DNA of 64,000 bases from Siphonodentalium dalli (Eukaryota > Mollusca > Scaphopoda > Gadilida > Siphonodentaliidae), in contig CP136065.1 in NCBI GenBank assembly GCA_032622095.1, positions 60,135,094 to 60,199,093 on the forward strand, read 5' to 3'. Every line of letters starts with the position of its first letter. The stretch's first letter is position 1. Made by a program: the position numbers and the translations under genes. A model generated the notes under the pieces. The model saw nothing but the letters and a program-made list of their open reading frames with translations. It had not been told where the DNA came from and searched no databases. This document shows, one piece after another, positions 23,597-36,449 of the stretch.

Positions 23597-23707
23597 GGTA
23601 ACAAGAGGACTCACAGAGAAATGGATGAGGCTGACAGAAACAGAGAAGCTGAGAACAATGCTCCATCTGGACATGGGAATGTCTTCAAATCCGCCAAGCA
23701 ACAACTG
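23597..23707 (+). CDS. FIGNL1: FIGNL1 exon with RAD51-binding FxxA motif
   Basis: The 111-nt exon lies between TTCATCACAG|GGT and CAACTG|GTCTGT and is phase 0 at both ends. The 37 residues end with NVFKSAKQQL, which matches the TFKTAKEQL segment of vertebrate FIGNL1. In the human protein this F-x-x-A motif is the core of the RAD51-binding domain, through which FIGNL1 removes RAD51 from DNA; both the F and the A are kept here. The upstream half (GNKRTHREMDEADRNREAEN) is charged and probably disordered. Confidence 0.9.
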
Positions 23708-24195
23708 GTCTGTTCATCTTATGTACCTGTTCCTTAAAATGTCACTGGGCACTAGGGAATTCATGCATGTGAAGGACGTTCATATTATACCTATACTAGT
23801 AATTATGCCTGACTCGATCCCTAGGAACATCATCGTTTTGATACAAAACACACACGCAATTGAGATAGACCGTTTACCAGTTCAAATACCCAAATTATTT
23901 CTGTAATTGGTAACTGTGTTCAAACATTTGTTATATACGTGATGGCATTTTGAGTGCAATCCCTGTAAAATACTTGATGTGGTGATTTTTTTATGAAATA
24001 AATCACATCTGTTGCTGTCTGTTGGGGAAATAATGGCCACTGGGAAACTGAAGTAAGACCTGGAGCTAGCCGATGCAGAGGAGGAATGCTTCATTGGCGT
24101 GTGCCCCAGAAATGAAAAAAATTATTTTAAAAAAAAGTGCTCGTGCTAACTTTTCAAATTTGATGGGAAAATGACATTGCATGGCCTAAAGGTCT

Positions 24196-24497
24196 GAAAC
24201 GAACAGTGATATCTAACCAGGCACTTGTTGATATTGTCGGGCTAATAGCATTATTAGAACAAAAAATAGCTGATTAGGCTAGTATACGGACAATGGTACA
24301 AACAACACTGATCGGACAATCATGCATGTTTGGTTTCTGGATGTCAAAATCAGTCACTTACAGACTCAAAATATCTTTCGGTGTTTGGAATTGAGAGGTA
24401 CTGGTTTATAGCGGTAATTTTTGGGTGAATTTGGGACCACACAGTTAGTTCGGTATGGAGAGGGATTTGTTTATAGAGGGTCCATTTTGGAGTGTAA
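24196..24497. mobile_element. pogo/Tigger-like MITE, copy 1
   Basis: It shares TGTTGATATTGTCGGGCTAA, TAGGCTAGTAT and TATGGAGAGGGATT blocks, in the same order, with 45231-45475. The right end here is degenerate. The region between 23708 and this copy shows nothing else recognisable. Confidence 0.6.
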
Positions 24498-25052
24498 TGC
24501 AATCCAGCATATCATTTAGTATTGTATTTCTAGTTGAATATTTGTCGTTACACGCATTCTGATAGGCCAAGAGCTTCTAACTTTAGTTTTTGATTCACCA
24601 GCATCGGCTGCGTATCTGAGAAAAAAATTTGAATGGAGCACGGTGTCATTGACAATGCGCATCACCTCACTGCCAAGAGTCACATAATCGAGTCAACTGC
24701 AATGTTATTTACTGTATATACGTTTAACAGGAAGTTCTTCTGGCGCTGTAGTAACCACATGGAGCGTGCCCAGAGATTTGGTCACCAGAAAAGGATATCT
24801 CACTTCATAGCATGTAATGACGATAAAAAGTGCTTTTTGTGCAGTTTCTTCTAAATATTTTTGGTGGATTCAATTACAATGGAGATAAACGCACCATGTT
24901 TCGTTTGATATTCAGGAACTGGAGCATGAAAACAGTTTGTGAACTAGCTGGCTTTCATGATCGAATTTCCAAATATCCAACTCAAACTTGAACATTTATC
25001 TCCTAAATATCTAGTCAGACTATTGTGCACCCATTGACATGGTGGTGTATTA

Positions 25053-25579
25053 CAAACCTGAGTTTAGTGTGCCTGTCATTTGCAGAATGAGGTCCCCAGA
25101 GGGTGAATTTAGTGACGCTATCCCACTAAGCGAGCTAGCATCACCAAATTCACCCTCTGCATGGACTCATATGCTATGGGAGACATAGACTCAGATTGAA
25201 GTTCCCAAATGGTGAATATTGTGATGTTCACCCATTGGGAACCTCGATTATGCATTGTGTCATCTGCCAATTTGGGGATTTAGAGAAACTTACCTAACAA
25301 GAAATAGAATATTGTGATTTTCACCCATTGGGAACCTCGATTATGCAATGTATCTTCTGCCAATTTGAGGATATAGAGAAACTTACTAGTAACTAAAAAG
25401 AAACAGAAATCTAAGTGAAGATGTTTCTATAGAAATTTGATAATAAAGAAACTTTCCATAGAAGATGAGGTCTCCAGAGGGTGAATTTAGTGATGCCAGC
25501 CCACTGTGGGATAGCGTCACTATATTCACCCTCTGGGGACCTCATTCTGCAAATGACAGGCACGCTAAACTCAGGCTTG
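25053..25579. mobile_element. hAT-like MITE of the CAAGCCTGA family, 527 bp
   Basis: The ends are CAAACCTGAGTTTAGTGTG and CGCTAAACTCAGGCTTG, flanked by a perfect 8-bp duplication, gtgtatta (25045-25052 and 25580-25587). Each end carries GAGGTC(C/T)CCAGAGGGTGAAT and its inverse. The middle has a TCACCCATTGGGAACCTCGA motif in duplicate (about 25227 and 25321), so part of the interior is tandemly duplicated. Confidence 0.9.
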
Positions 25580-25908
25580 GTGTATTAGCTATTATGCAAC
25601 TGCTTGACGAGCTTATCAGTTTTTCATGTGCCTCGTTACCGTAACCCTTTCTTTACTAAATGGATCAGTTATAAAAGTATACATTGGAATGGATTCTTCG
25701 GGAGGGGTGTTCAGGAAATAGACAACAGACAGTTGAAAGATAATACAAGTGCAGAAGAATTCCTATGCATTGGTGGGAAATGTTCAGATGATAAGTTCAA
25801 CAAATGGTCGTTAGTTCAACAAATGGCTGTTTTAAAATTTTTTATTAATTGAACATTTCCTAAAGGAACTACCTGTCAGTGTGTAGATAGTGACAAAAGG
25901 GTTAACAC

Positions 25909-27073
25909 CAGGGCCCAAGCTAGGGGTTGAAAACAGGGAGAAGTAACTTTTCCCTCTGGAGATTTTAGGGAGACTTCAGCCCAAAATAAGGAGAAGTGGG
26001 TGAGACTTAAGAAAAACATAAGAACCACTTATTTATTTTCAAATATCGCTTTATTTATAACATCAATAAAAAGATAAAATAAAAATAAAACTACTTGACT
26101 TTATCTGAAGAAATTAGCCTATTTGTTATTATAAATTTGAAATGTTTTGGAAATGTTTTGTGTAAATATCATTTAAGCAAGACAATTAGCAAGTTACACT
26201 AGTAGTTAAATTTTTAACTTAAATGGAAGTAGTATTGTAATACAATATTGTAGTATTATTTCCCAGAACTTGGAAGATACGTTTGTACAGTCTGAATCAT
26301 GATGCATGTAACTTTCACTTTGTAAGTTTAATTTGGTCACTGCTGTAATGTGGGTGTCTGCTAAAATAAACAATAAAGATTAACTAACAAAGGAGTTGCA
26401 AAAGCTTTTAGTTTTATTTCTAAAGTATTTATTAATTAATGGCCTCCCTTAATTAATGCCAACGTCAATGGTGTAATCCGATTAAAACAATAAACTTGAC
26501 AAGTGGGCGCGGCCATTTGTTTACGGAAGCGGTCTTTCCCAAAAGTGCGACATGTTGCCGAAATGAACTTCCGAAGCGCCTAGCACATAACCTGATAATG
26601 TGATAATTGTCTTATATCTGAACAGCGATGTATATTTACGTTCATGATCTGAAAAGCGGGATGGCGGTCCTGTACTAATTTCTAAACTCATGGAACTCGA
26701 ATGGTCTAATTATTTCTGATTATACTAGCGATAATAACTTTCGATGGTTAGATATATTATCCCCCAATAATCCCGGCGAATATAGGCGACTTCAAATAGA
26801 TTGTGCCGGGGTTGAATGTGAACAACTTCTTTGATCCGAAGGGGATATTTAAAGGAAATGTTTCGCCAAATGGTTCAGAGAGATGGGACAACAACATTAT
26901 GACAGATATATTTTAATATATTTTATGGTAAAACAAGTCAAATTACCACTGGTAAATCTCAGTTTGGTTCAATTTGGAAGGCGACTTCGTTTTCGCCTTG
27001 CGGACATTCGAGGGCGAAGTCGCCAGAGGGAAGGCGAGAACTTCGCCCGAGTCGCCTCCTAGCTTGGGGCCTG
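25909..27073. mobile_element. hAT-like element, 1,165 bp
   Basis: The ends are CAGGGCCCAAGCTAGG and CCTAGCTTGGGGCCTG, with a perfect 8-bp duplication, gttaacac (25901-25908 and 27074-27081). The right subterminal part is GC-rich with repeated GGCGAAGTCGCC-type words. No transposase was seen. Confidence 0.9.
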
Positions 27074-27771
27074 GTTAACACCATAAAGACAAAAGTGTTC
27101 TATTTATATTGCCTTAAAGATGAATTATCCGAATTAAAGCTCCCAAATTACTATTTCTTTGGCTTCGGGGGTGAAAAATATTTGATTCGAGTCGAGGAAC
27201 CCACCCATCAAAGCTCAGAGTGATCAGATATCGATTTTTGAAGTTTGTTATTTCTCGAGATGTGCAATTAGTTTTGGTCCAGAAAAGTCGTCAAACGCAC
27301 AGACTCAGAAAAACAAATGGTAATATGGCCAAATTTTTTAATACTCAAGTGATAATACGGCCATATTTTGTTGAACTAAATGTTGATAAATAACACGTTT
27401 TGGGAAATTTGATACCATAGTTGACAGTGGTTAGCATTATTTTATTGCAATTAATCGATTCTGATAACTAAAGCGCATTTTGAAGAAATGTTGTTGTATC
27501 TTGATGATATGGGGACCATCTGATCGGATTGAGTACCTTTAATACATAAAATGTCACAATTGTGTTTGAATACCTTTAGTTACATTTTAATGTATTATGT
27601 CAACACCAAAAGATAACTTTGTAAGCATTTTTAGTAGTTTTTTTATATGCTAATTATGAATGATTGATGAAGTGGCCAATGCAACACCATAGGTAACATA
27701 TTTACCATAGACTAGAAACCCAGTCAATATAAATACAAATATTTCTGATATGTTTACCATTTTAATTCCAG

Positions 27772-27860
27772 GCCATTGAGAACCAAAAGAAATGGGGTAA
27801 CAAAGGCAACCAGGCTACATCATCATATTACGGTGGCGGCAAAAAGTCACTGGGTACCAG
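27772..27860 (+). CDS. FIGNL1: FIGNL1 exon, GGGKKSLGTR segment
   Basis: The acceptor is TTTAATTCCAG|GCC and the donor GGTACCAG|GTACCA; phase 0 in, phase 2 out. It reads AIENQKKWGNKGNQ and then SSYYGGGKKSLGT. This aligns with the QQKKY...SSYGGVKKSLGASR segment that follows the FxxA motif in vertebrate FIGNL1, so it is the second half of the RAD51-binding region. The donor lies in a GGTACC palindrome. Confidence 0.95.
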
Positions 27861-29817
27861 GTACCATGAATAATATTTATCTTATTCTATAATATTTTTA
27901 TCATAATATAACACTACCTATCTATATACCTAGTTTTACTGCATTATTGAATATTTTGTAAAGCTCTTATCGATACGATACACCCCACAATATTTTCTCA
28001 TGATACGATATGCATATCATGATTCATTAGACTTAAAAATTTATTGAAATTTTAACCGCAGTGATGAATGGTGGATTGGTCTAATGATAATTCCATTTCT
28101 CATTCTAATAGTATACCATTCCATGCTTAAGCTTATATAATCAAACTGAAACAATTGAATTGATCCTTTAGCTAGTGCTGAATGATAGATTTACCACTCA
28201 CCGCCAGCCCACTGAGGAACTGTACATGTAGTTGACAAAATATATCAAAATGCGGGTAAAAGCTATCACAATTAATCTGTTAAAACATATCATAATATGA
28301 TTCTTATGTATCGTGACTAATCATTACACCCCTAATATTTTGTGTGTGGTTTGATGTTCATCTTTTCATCGATGCCATCAGATAATACTGATGGTGTTTT
28401 CTGATAGAGCTCTGTGAAGGAGATTTGATTTATTGTCAATATCTCCAGTGTGATTCGATATCGACACTGAATCACACCCCTGATACAAATATCTTCTAAT
28501 ATGAAATTTGTCCCCCACCATTGACACACTGTTGCAAAATTTGTGTAGGATGATGATGAAATAGGACTTATGCATCCGAGATATTTGTAGATATTTCAGA
28601 AATCTGTAGAGTGTGCAATATGATATCAACTCTCATCGAGATAATGATAGTCTAACTGCTGACTGCATAATTATTTTGCACATAAATTTACTCTGAAACA
28701 TTTTAGTTTAATTATTAAATCTTACTCTGAATGTCTAAGTTTGGGCTATACAACCAAAGAATCACATATGTGATGTTATTTTCTTTAAAATACTTTCTCT
28801 GAGAATTCCCACGCCTTATTTGAACAAACTCGCGACAGGCTTTGAGCTCAAGATTCTTTGCATAGGTGGCTAGCCGATACCATTCAAGATAGATATTAAC
28901 ATCTGCCTCTGTATCTATATCGAATTTGTGGAAAAGTGATGATTTGCAGGGCTCTACATTCTGAAGTAATAGCTGCTCAATTCAACAGATCAACCAACTA
29001 GTCGACTTTAACTAAAATGATTGGTTTTGGTCAAATTTATTTCAAAATTGCCCATTGTATTTTCTTAGAAAGATATCACTATAATTTTTCATTGATAATA
29101 GTCATGGCTGCATGTATTACACAAACATACTCTGCATATGGTGTTATCCATCTATATAAAGCATGTATTGTCTCATATGTAATATTGATCCTACCACCCC
29201 CCCCCCCCTTATAGAGATAGTACCCACATATGAGTTTTATATGTAGTATATTACCCAGAGTGTATATGAGGTGTCAACCGTTTCTGTATGATTGCTTGTT
29301 GAACTTATTATCTGAACATTGTTGAACTTATTATCATTATCTGAACATTTCCGACCAATGATTATGAATCATTCTGCTCTTGTATTTGGTGTTCTGTCTG
29401 TTGTCTGCTTTTATTACCTGAACAGCCCTCCAGATGAATAATAAACCATTTCAATGTATACTCCTATAACTGAGTGGGAGAATCCATTTAGTTTAGAAAG
29501 GGTTAACCATTGTATAGGCCAGGCGCTTTGTGTAACAATTGTGCAAAACGTGATAAAAGCATGAAACTTGGCATATATGTTCCCCATGCACGATTGGTCA
29601 TTTTCAGATATGGAGGCATTCATTGGAGGTCCTTCCTTAGCAACAGTTGCTACGCAACTACCCGAAACCGGAGATATGCACATATGACTAATATTATGGC
29701 AGTTTTTAACAAACTAAACTATGCCATGTATCATTTTATGATGAAAACTATTATATTAGTTGTGTATGAGGATGACTACTTATATCACACACAAATGTAT
29801 TTCTCCTTTTTTTACAG
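27861..29817. other. Intron without recognised element borders
   Basis: Degenerate TATCG..ACACCCC-type ends of hAT-like elements occur near 27970-28000, 28325-28336 and 28470-28482, but I could not pair them. A C-tract lies at 29201-29215. No coding sequence is recognisable. Confidence 0.5.
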
Positions 29818-29877
29818 GAGAGGTGCCAATAGCAAGTTTATGCCACCAACGTTGAACAAAGATCAAGATGAAGGGAG
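29818..29877 (+). CDS. FIGNL1: FIGNL1 exon, RGANSKFMPP segment
   Basis: The 60-nt exon lies between TTTTTTTACAG|G and GGGAG|GTATGT, phase 2 in and phase 2 out. It reads (R)RGANSKFMPPTLNKDQDEG, aligning with SRGILGKFVPPIPKQDGGEQ of vertebrate FIGNL1. It joins the exon at 32978 directly to give EGSPQQQ. Confidence 0.93.
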
Positions 29878-29974
29878 GTATGTGGAATGTTTCCAATAAA
29901 CCTGAAGTCAATTTTGGACCCTTTACACCGGATTTGGGTCACATTGAACATGAGCATCCAAACTGAATAGTATT

Positions 29975-30373
29975 CAAGCCTGCAAATAGCATGTCTGTCA
30001 TTTGCAAAATAAGGTCCCCAGAGGGTGAATTTAGTGATGCTATCCTGCACAGCAGCCAAGCATCACCAAATTCACCCTCTGGAGACCTCATTCTGCTTAG
30101 GCCTCATCTTCTGAGAAGCATCTATTGTCTCAAATTAACATTGTTTTAGTTACATTTTCCCTTCTGTAAAGTTTCTATATCCCCCAATTTGCAGAAGATA
30201 AATAGGTGAACATCACCAATTTCAACTGGGGAACTTCAATCTGATACTAGGCTTACCATAGCTGTTGAGGGCCTTAGCAGATTGAAGTTACCAGGCTGTG
30301 CAGAATAGCGTCACTAAATTCACCCTCTGGGGACCTCATTCTGCAAATGACAGACACGCTATTTGCAGGCTTG
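29975..30373. mobile_element. hAT-like MITE of the CAAGCCTGA family, 399 bp
   Basis: The ends are CAAGCCTGCAAATAG and CTATTTGCAGGCTTG, with flanking 8-mers atagtatt (29967-29974) and atagtgtt (30374-30381), a duplication with one mismatch. It has the same core GAGGTC/GACCTC inverted modules as the copy at 25053. Confidence 0.88.
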
Positions 30374-30410
30374 ATAGTGTTAGATCATTGCCACAAAATA
30401 CATTCTGAAT

Positions 30411-32504
30411 TAGGGCCCTGCAAAGCTTCGAGATTCAATTTCATTTAATTGATCACTAATCGATCATCATAGGATTCAATTATATTTGAATAGCCCTTCT
30501 TGGCATATTTATGCATGAAAACGAACACTAGGGGTTGAAGATGTCTTAATTCAAATTTAAAATTTAACAATGTCTATTAGAATAACACTCCAAATGCATG
30601 GTAACGTAACTGACTGCTTTCTTCTTGCTATATTGATTTGTACCACACAGCGGGACTCCGACAACCGGACAGAAAAGAATGGTAAGGTATAATGTGGTTC
30701 TTATCCAGTCATGCATATGCAGGGTGCTATTCGAAAATATTGAAAAACATTTTACGAATGTCAACCAACCATATGGATTAATCAGTAAGCATTCTTGCAA
30801 ATTACTTGTAGACTTACATGGATAATGATGATGGGTCAAGTTGTAACACGCTCCATCACCATTCCGGCATCCTTGTATACCCCCAATACACTAGATTGGT
30901 AATAATATAAGGTTTAAAATTTCTATAGGTTTTTAGTCGAGTTTTGACGAGGGACGGTTGGCAGGCGGGTGGCGGACCTAAAGAATGCCTTATAACTTTG
31001 ACATTTGTGAACGGATTACAAAAAAATTTGGTATGGCAGTTGCTCCCAATGACTATTTACTGCCTGTAGAAAATGGGTCACGTCTGAACTTTTTAACAAG
31101 AGTTATCCATCTTAGATGGTTTTTAGTTAAGTTTTTCACCGATAGCGCGATAACGCACGCAAATATTAACCAATTTCAACAATATTTGGTATATGAGACT
31201 CTTGCAACAATATCTCGGAAGAGTTCGAAAACCAGGTTTGTCCGAATTTTTTTTCCGGAGTTATGGGTCTTAGTTTGTCTATTTTTAGCAATTTTATCAC
31301 CGTTAGCGCGATAACTCGATGAAATATTAACCGATTTCAACAATATTTGGTATATGAGTCTCCTGCAACAATATCTCGGACAGGTTCGAAAACCAGGTTT
31401 GTCCAAACAAATTTCGCGGAGTTATGGGTCTTAGTTTGTTTATTTTTTAGCAATTTTATCACCGTTAGCACGATAACTCGATGAAATATTAACTGATTAA
31501 ACAATATTTGGTATATGAGTCTCCTGCAACAATTTCTCAGACGAGTTCGAAAACCAGGTTTGTCCGAATTTTTTTTGCGGAGTTATGGGTCTTAGTTTGT
31601 CTATTTTTAGCAATTTTCTCACCGTTAGCGCGATAACTCGATGAAATATTAACCGATTTCAACAATATTTGGTATATGAGTCTCCTGCAACAATTTCTCG
31701 GACGAGTTCGAAAATCAGGTTTGTCCGAAATTTTTTCGCAGAGTTATGGGTCTTAGTTTGTCTATTTTTAGCAATTTTATCACCGTTGGCAAGATAACTC
31801 GATGAGATATTAACCGATTTCAACAATATTTGGTATGGCAGTTGCTCCCAATGACTATTTACTGCCTGTAGAAAATGGGTCACGTCTGAACTTTTTAACA
31901 AGAGTTATCCATCTTAGATGGTTTTTAGTTAAGTTTTTCACCGATAACGCGATAACTCACGCAAATATTAACCAATTTCAATAATATTTGGTATATGAGT
32001 CTCCTGCAACAATATCTCGGACGAGTTTGAAAACCAGGTTTGTCCGAATTTTTTTCGCAGAGTTATGGGTCTTAGTTTGTCTATTTTTAGCAATGTTATC
32101 ACCGTTAGCGCGATAACTCAATGAAATATTAACAGATTCAATTGATATTTGGTATATAGGTCTATTGCAATAATATACCACTGTCCAACTTTTTTTCCCG
32201 GAGTTGTGCACCTTATTGGCAGAAGTTTGGTTCGACTGCCAAAAAACTCGACAAAAGCATCTTAGATGCATACCCCTTGTTTTTGTATACTATCCAGGGA
32301 GCCAACCCCTTTTTAATGCATTAGTGCAATAGCATATAAAGACAAGCATTTAGTTTACTCGCTTCCTGGATGTACACGTAATGCATTCAATTTACTTGAA
32401 CCATGTTTATGTCGTCGCCCCCATTCGAATTGATGGTTCATGTATCACCTCTGTTTCAATTTGAGATTTGATTCGATTGCAAATCCCCCATTCGCAGGGC
32501 CCTA
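30411..32504. mobile_element. hAT-like element carrying a pearl-like insert
   Basis: The ends are TAGGGCCCTGCAAAGC and GCAGGGCCCTA, flanked by a perfect 8-bp duplication, ttctgaat (30403-30410 and 32505-32512). Subterminal ATTCAATT/GATTCGATT words are typical of this family. Most of the interior is the array at 30929-32285. No transposase is recognisable. Confidence 0.88.
30929..32285 (+). mobile_element. Pearl-like element with ~165-bp tandem monomers
   Basis: It starts GTTTTTAGTCGAGTTTTGACG with a GGGACGG..GGCGG tract. Monomers follow that contain TTATCACCGTTAGCGCGATA, CAACAATATTTGGTATATGA and GGAGTTATGGGTCTTAG. The 5' unit TTGGTATGGCAGTTGCTCCC recurs at 31839, so a longer block of about 810 bp was partly duplicated. 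It ends with hairpin GCATCttaGATGC then ATACCCCTTGTTTTT. Minus-strand frames here are shadows of the monomers. A partial relative is at 58486-58740. Confidence 0.75.
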
Positions 32505-32977
32505 TTCTGAATGTTAAACTTTCAGACTGCTACCTTTAAATTTACAGTATCAGCACACAGCTGCATATTAAATAGATAAAACACTTTGTTTGTGTAAAAT
32601 TGTTGGATTCTGTGTAAATTGGGCTGAGATTATCAGCCGATGCGGAGGTTGAGTGCCTCAGAAATAAAAAATTTAATATAAAAGCGCATGCTTTTTATAT
32701 TGTTTGGCTTGAGAAATGGGAAATGAACTTTTCATGCCCTAACAACTGGAAATATCGTGAGAACTATTTTTTTTAGGGATATTGCCCTCCCTTCACTCAT
32801 CCCAACGATAATCATTTAAAATACCACTCAGTTCCTTTAATAGAACTCTTTCTGAAGTTGTTCTCCAAGCGGATGTAGCTAAAAGAAAACAGCCTGGAAG
32901 ATAACATTTGAAACAACCAATTCTGGCAAAATATATTTCCATCTGACAAATTTTAGTAGACTATGAATTATTTACAG

Positions 32978-33089
32978 CCCACAGCAGCAAAGAGGCACTT
33001 TGTCAAAATCTGGGGAATCAGAAGATGAACCTGGTGATGAGAGGTTAAAAGGAATTGAACCAAAGATGGTGGAACTTATTATGAATGAG
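32978..33089 (+). CDS. FIGNL1: FIGNL1 exon leading into the AAA+ domain
   Basis: The acceptor is TTATTTACAG|C and the donor AATGAG|GTACTT; phase 2 in, phase 0 out. It encodes PQQQRGTLSKSGESEDEPGD and then ERLKGIEPKMVELIMNE. The second part matches DERLKNLEPKMIELIMNEI of vertebrate FIGNL1, the helix immediately before the AAA+ domain. Confidence 0.96.
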
Positions 33090-34021
33090 GTACTTACTGT
33101 AAATGTACATTTATCGTGGTGGTCCAATTTTCGTGGTTTTCATGATTGATACCCAGGAAAAACCCCACGAAAATATTTTATCTTCGAAAATATCACGGTC
33201 GCCATTTTGAGAATGTCATGCAGGAGGTACATGTAACTATATTGACCAGATGTACATTCAAAGTCTGGGGAGTTACGTTATGTGAAGAGAGTGACGTTCA
33301 CCTAGGTTTATATGTAGGTTTATGTAATACAATCCTGCTGTTGACATTCGCAATAGTCGTCAACAAAAGCTTGGACATGCAACATGCTAATTAATTATAC
33401 GCCTATAGTGTGGGTGCGCAATATTCGACGGATCGCAGAGGTGTCTGCACTTCTATTATATTACATGTAGTTGGACTGGATTGTTATTATTAGAGGTTTT
33501 GGGGCGACAGTTAGTACTGGCGGGTCCACGAATTTACGAACCCATGATAAAGTCATATATGGCTGAACCACAAACAAATAATACCAACAAATTTAAAGAC
33601 ATTCACAGTAATTTGTATTGCATAAACATTGTTATCAGTTATCATCACTTCAGAAATTGTTCTGTTCTCTGTCATTGGCCAATATTCATTATCTGATGTC
33701 AGATCTTACCATCATGTGACTATCAAAATGTAAAAGAAAAAGGAGTTAAGAGTACCAGTAATTTGATGCTTTTTTGCATTGTATGCCTGTATATATGAGG
33801 CAATTTTCCATTGGTGCACTAAAAATGGGACCGTTGATCAAAATTTGTGGCCCTATATTTATTAATACCCCGAATCAGCTCTCTTCTGATCCCATTGATA
33901 TTTGTGCAATGATTTTTACATTATGAATATAAATTACATTGTGTGTACATGTGTCTGGCAAATCTGGATCACACTGGTATGATCTGGCAATAAATTATAC
34001 ATTTACTAAGATTACAATAAC
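33090..34021. other. Intron; no gene recognised
   Basis: A stretch with inverted TTCGTGG / CCACGAA words lies at 33110-33545 (TTTATCGTGGTGGTCC to GGTCCACGAATTTACG) and may be a degraded element. Nothing else is recognised. Confidence 0.4.
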
Positions 34022-36210
34022 CAAGCCTGAATTTATTGAGTCCGACATTTGCATAATGACGTCCCCAGAGGGTGAATTTAGTGACGATATCCTGCACGGC
34101 AGGCTGGCAGGCTAGCATCACCAAAATCACCCTCTGGGGACCTCATTTTGCTTAGGCCTCAACTTCTATGGGAGACCAATGATAATATTATGAAATTCCC
34201 CAGTTGCAGTTGGTGATATTCACCCATTAGTCACCTCGATTATGCATTTTATCTTCTGCAAATTAGAAACTTACCAGAAGGGAAAAAATAAATTAACAAG
34301 ACAGTCAATGACTGTGGGGTCGCTCACCAGACTGCAAAGACTGATAAGACTGGGACTCTGGAGACCACAACAGTCAGAACTTTTCATAATCACTTTAAAA
34401 GAAGTAGATATCTAAAGAGTTAAATCTAAAACAAAAAATTTGGAGTTATGTCCCTGGCCCCGCCCACATTTGACCCAGTGACCTGATTTGAACAAATCTG
34501 AACCCCAGTCACCCAAGGATCCTTCATACCAAATATGAACCCATATAGCCTGATGGTATTTGAGAAGAAGTCACTTTAAGAATACTATGGAGGGAAAGAG
34601 TTATGGCCCTGGCTTCGCAACTATTTCAAGTGAACTCATTTGAACAAATCTGAATGTGAGTCACCTAGGGAACATCCACACCAAATATGAAACCATTCGG
34701 TCTTATTGTTCTGAAGATGTTTAAAAGAATTACTATGGTGGGAAAGAGTTATGGCCCTGGCTTCGCAACTATTTGACCCAGTGACCGCATTTGAACAAAT
34801 CTGAATGAGAATCACCTAGGGAACATCCACACCAAATATGAACCCATTTGGTCTTATGGTTCCAGAGGAGAAGATGTTCAAATAATTGTTGTCGGACGGA
34901 TGGACGGACAGACGATGGACGGACGAGGAGTGATGACTATAGGTCCACCAGAGCACGGGTAGGGTGGCTGGTTGGTAATTAAATCTCTTATCTCCGCCCC
35001 TATTTGAACAAACGTGAATCCCCATCTATGAGATCCATTCATTTGGTAATTTCAGACATTAGATTTAAAGAGTTGAACTGAACTGATTTTCCTAAAATGA
35101 CCCCAAATCTAAAAAAATCTAAACCCCAGTCACCGAAGGACCATCCATACCAAACATAATCTAAATAGTCCAGATGGTTCTTGAGAAGAAATTGTTTTAA
35201 GAATTACTATGGAAGGAAAGAGTTATGGCCCTGACTTCTCACCTATTTGACCTGATGAACTCATTTGAACAAATCTGAATGTGAGTCACCTGGGGGACAT
35301 CCACACCTAAATATATAAACCCATTTGGTCTTTAATATGTATCTGGAGAAGAAAACAATTGATGGACGGATAGAGACATAATGACAGATGGATGGATGGG
35401 ATAACAGTCTGACATAGAGACTGACAAATTCAATCCAATATACCCCCCCCCCCCAAGTTTTCTTTGCAAAATCAGGGTATAATGAGTTCAACTGGATACT
35501 GGTGGTTAAGAACATAATATTCGAACAGACAAGCCTGAACAAATTGTCTGACATTTGCAGAATGAGGTCCCCAAAGGGTGAATTTAATGACACAATCCTG
35601 CAATGCGGGCTAGCATCACCAAATTCACCCTCTGGGGACCTCATTCTGTGTAGGCCTCAACTGCTATGGGAGACATAGCATTAGATTGAAGTTCTCCAGT
35701 TAAAGTTGGTGATGTGCACCCATTGGGCACCTCAATTATGCATTTTATATTCACAAATTAGGGGATATAGAAACTAAACAGAAGGGCTAAAGTAAGTAAA
35801 AATGTCAATTTAAGTGCCTATATACTTCCCAGAAGATGAGGCCTAAGCAGAATGAGGACCCTGGCTAGTGTATTTGGTGATGCTAGACTGCTGTGCAGGG
35901 TAGCATAACTAAATTCACCCTCTGGGGACCTCATTCTGCAAATGCCAGCCAGATAGACGACAAATTTAATCCAATATATACCCCCCCCCCCCATTTTTCT
36001 TTGAATATTAGTCGTATGATTTCATCTGGATAAGTGGTGATTAAAACAATAATATGAAATGGCCAAACCTGAATTTAGTATGTCTGACATTTGCAGAATT
36101 AGGTCCCAAAAATGTGGATTTAATGACAATATTCTGTAAGGCAGGCTAGCATCACCAAATTCATCCTCAATCTGATTAGGCCTCAATGGCCAATAAAACC
36201 AAGGAACAGA

Positions 36211-36449
36211 TTGAAGTCCTACAGTTGAAGTTGGTGATACACACCCATTGAGCACCTCAATTATGCATTTTATCTTCTGCAAATTAGGGGGACATTGAAA
36301 CTGAACAGGTGGAAAAAAGTGACTAAATCAATGAAGTCCTACAGTTGAAGTTGGTGATACACACCCATTGAGCACCTCAATTATGCATTTTATCTTCTGC
36401 AAATTAGGGGGACATTGAAACTGAACAGGTGGAAAAAGTGACTAAATCA
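36211..36449 (+). repeat. 120-bp tandem duplication, near identical
   Basis: 36211-36330 is repeated at 36331-36449, starting TTGAAGTCC / ATGAAGTCC and ending GACTAAATCA. The only differences I see are the first base and one A in an A-run. The segment is MITE interior. Confidence 0.9.

Noticed and set aside
29510-29899. 129-residue frame overlapping the exon at 29818
   Set aside because: Its tail is the real exon; the upstream part is intron and has no similarity to FIGNL1.
30653-30683. Possible extra FIGNL1 exon with good borders (CACACAG|CGGG ... AATG|GTAAGG)
   Set aside because: Its 31 nt do not fit the phases. The exons at 29818 and 32978 join directly in frame, and inclusion would break the frame.
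31176-32271. Three similar minus-strand open frames (GDKIAKNRQTKTHNS)
   Set aside because: Their similarity comes from the tandem pearl-like monomers; they are not protein-coding.
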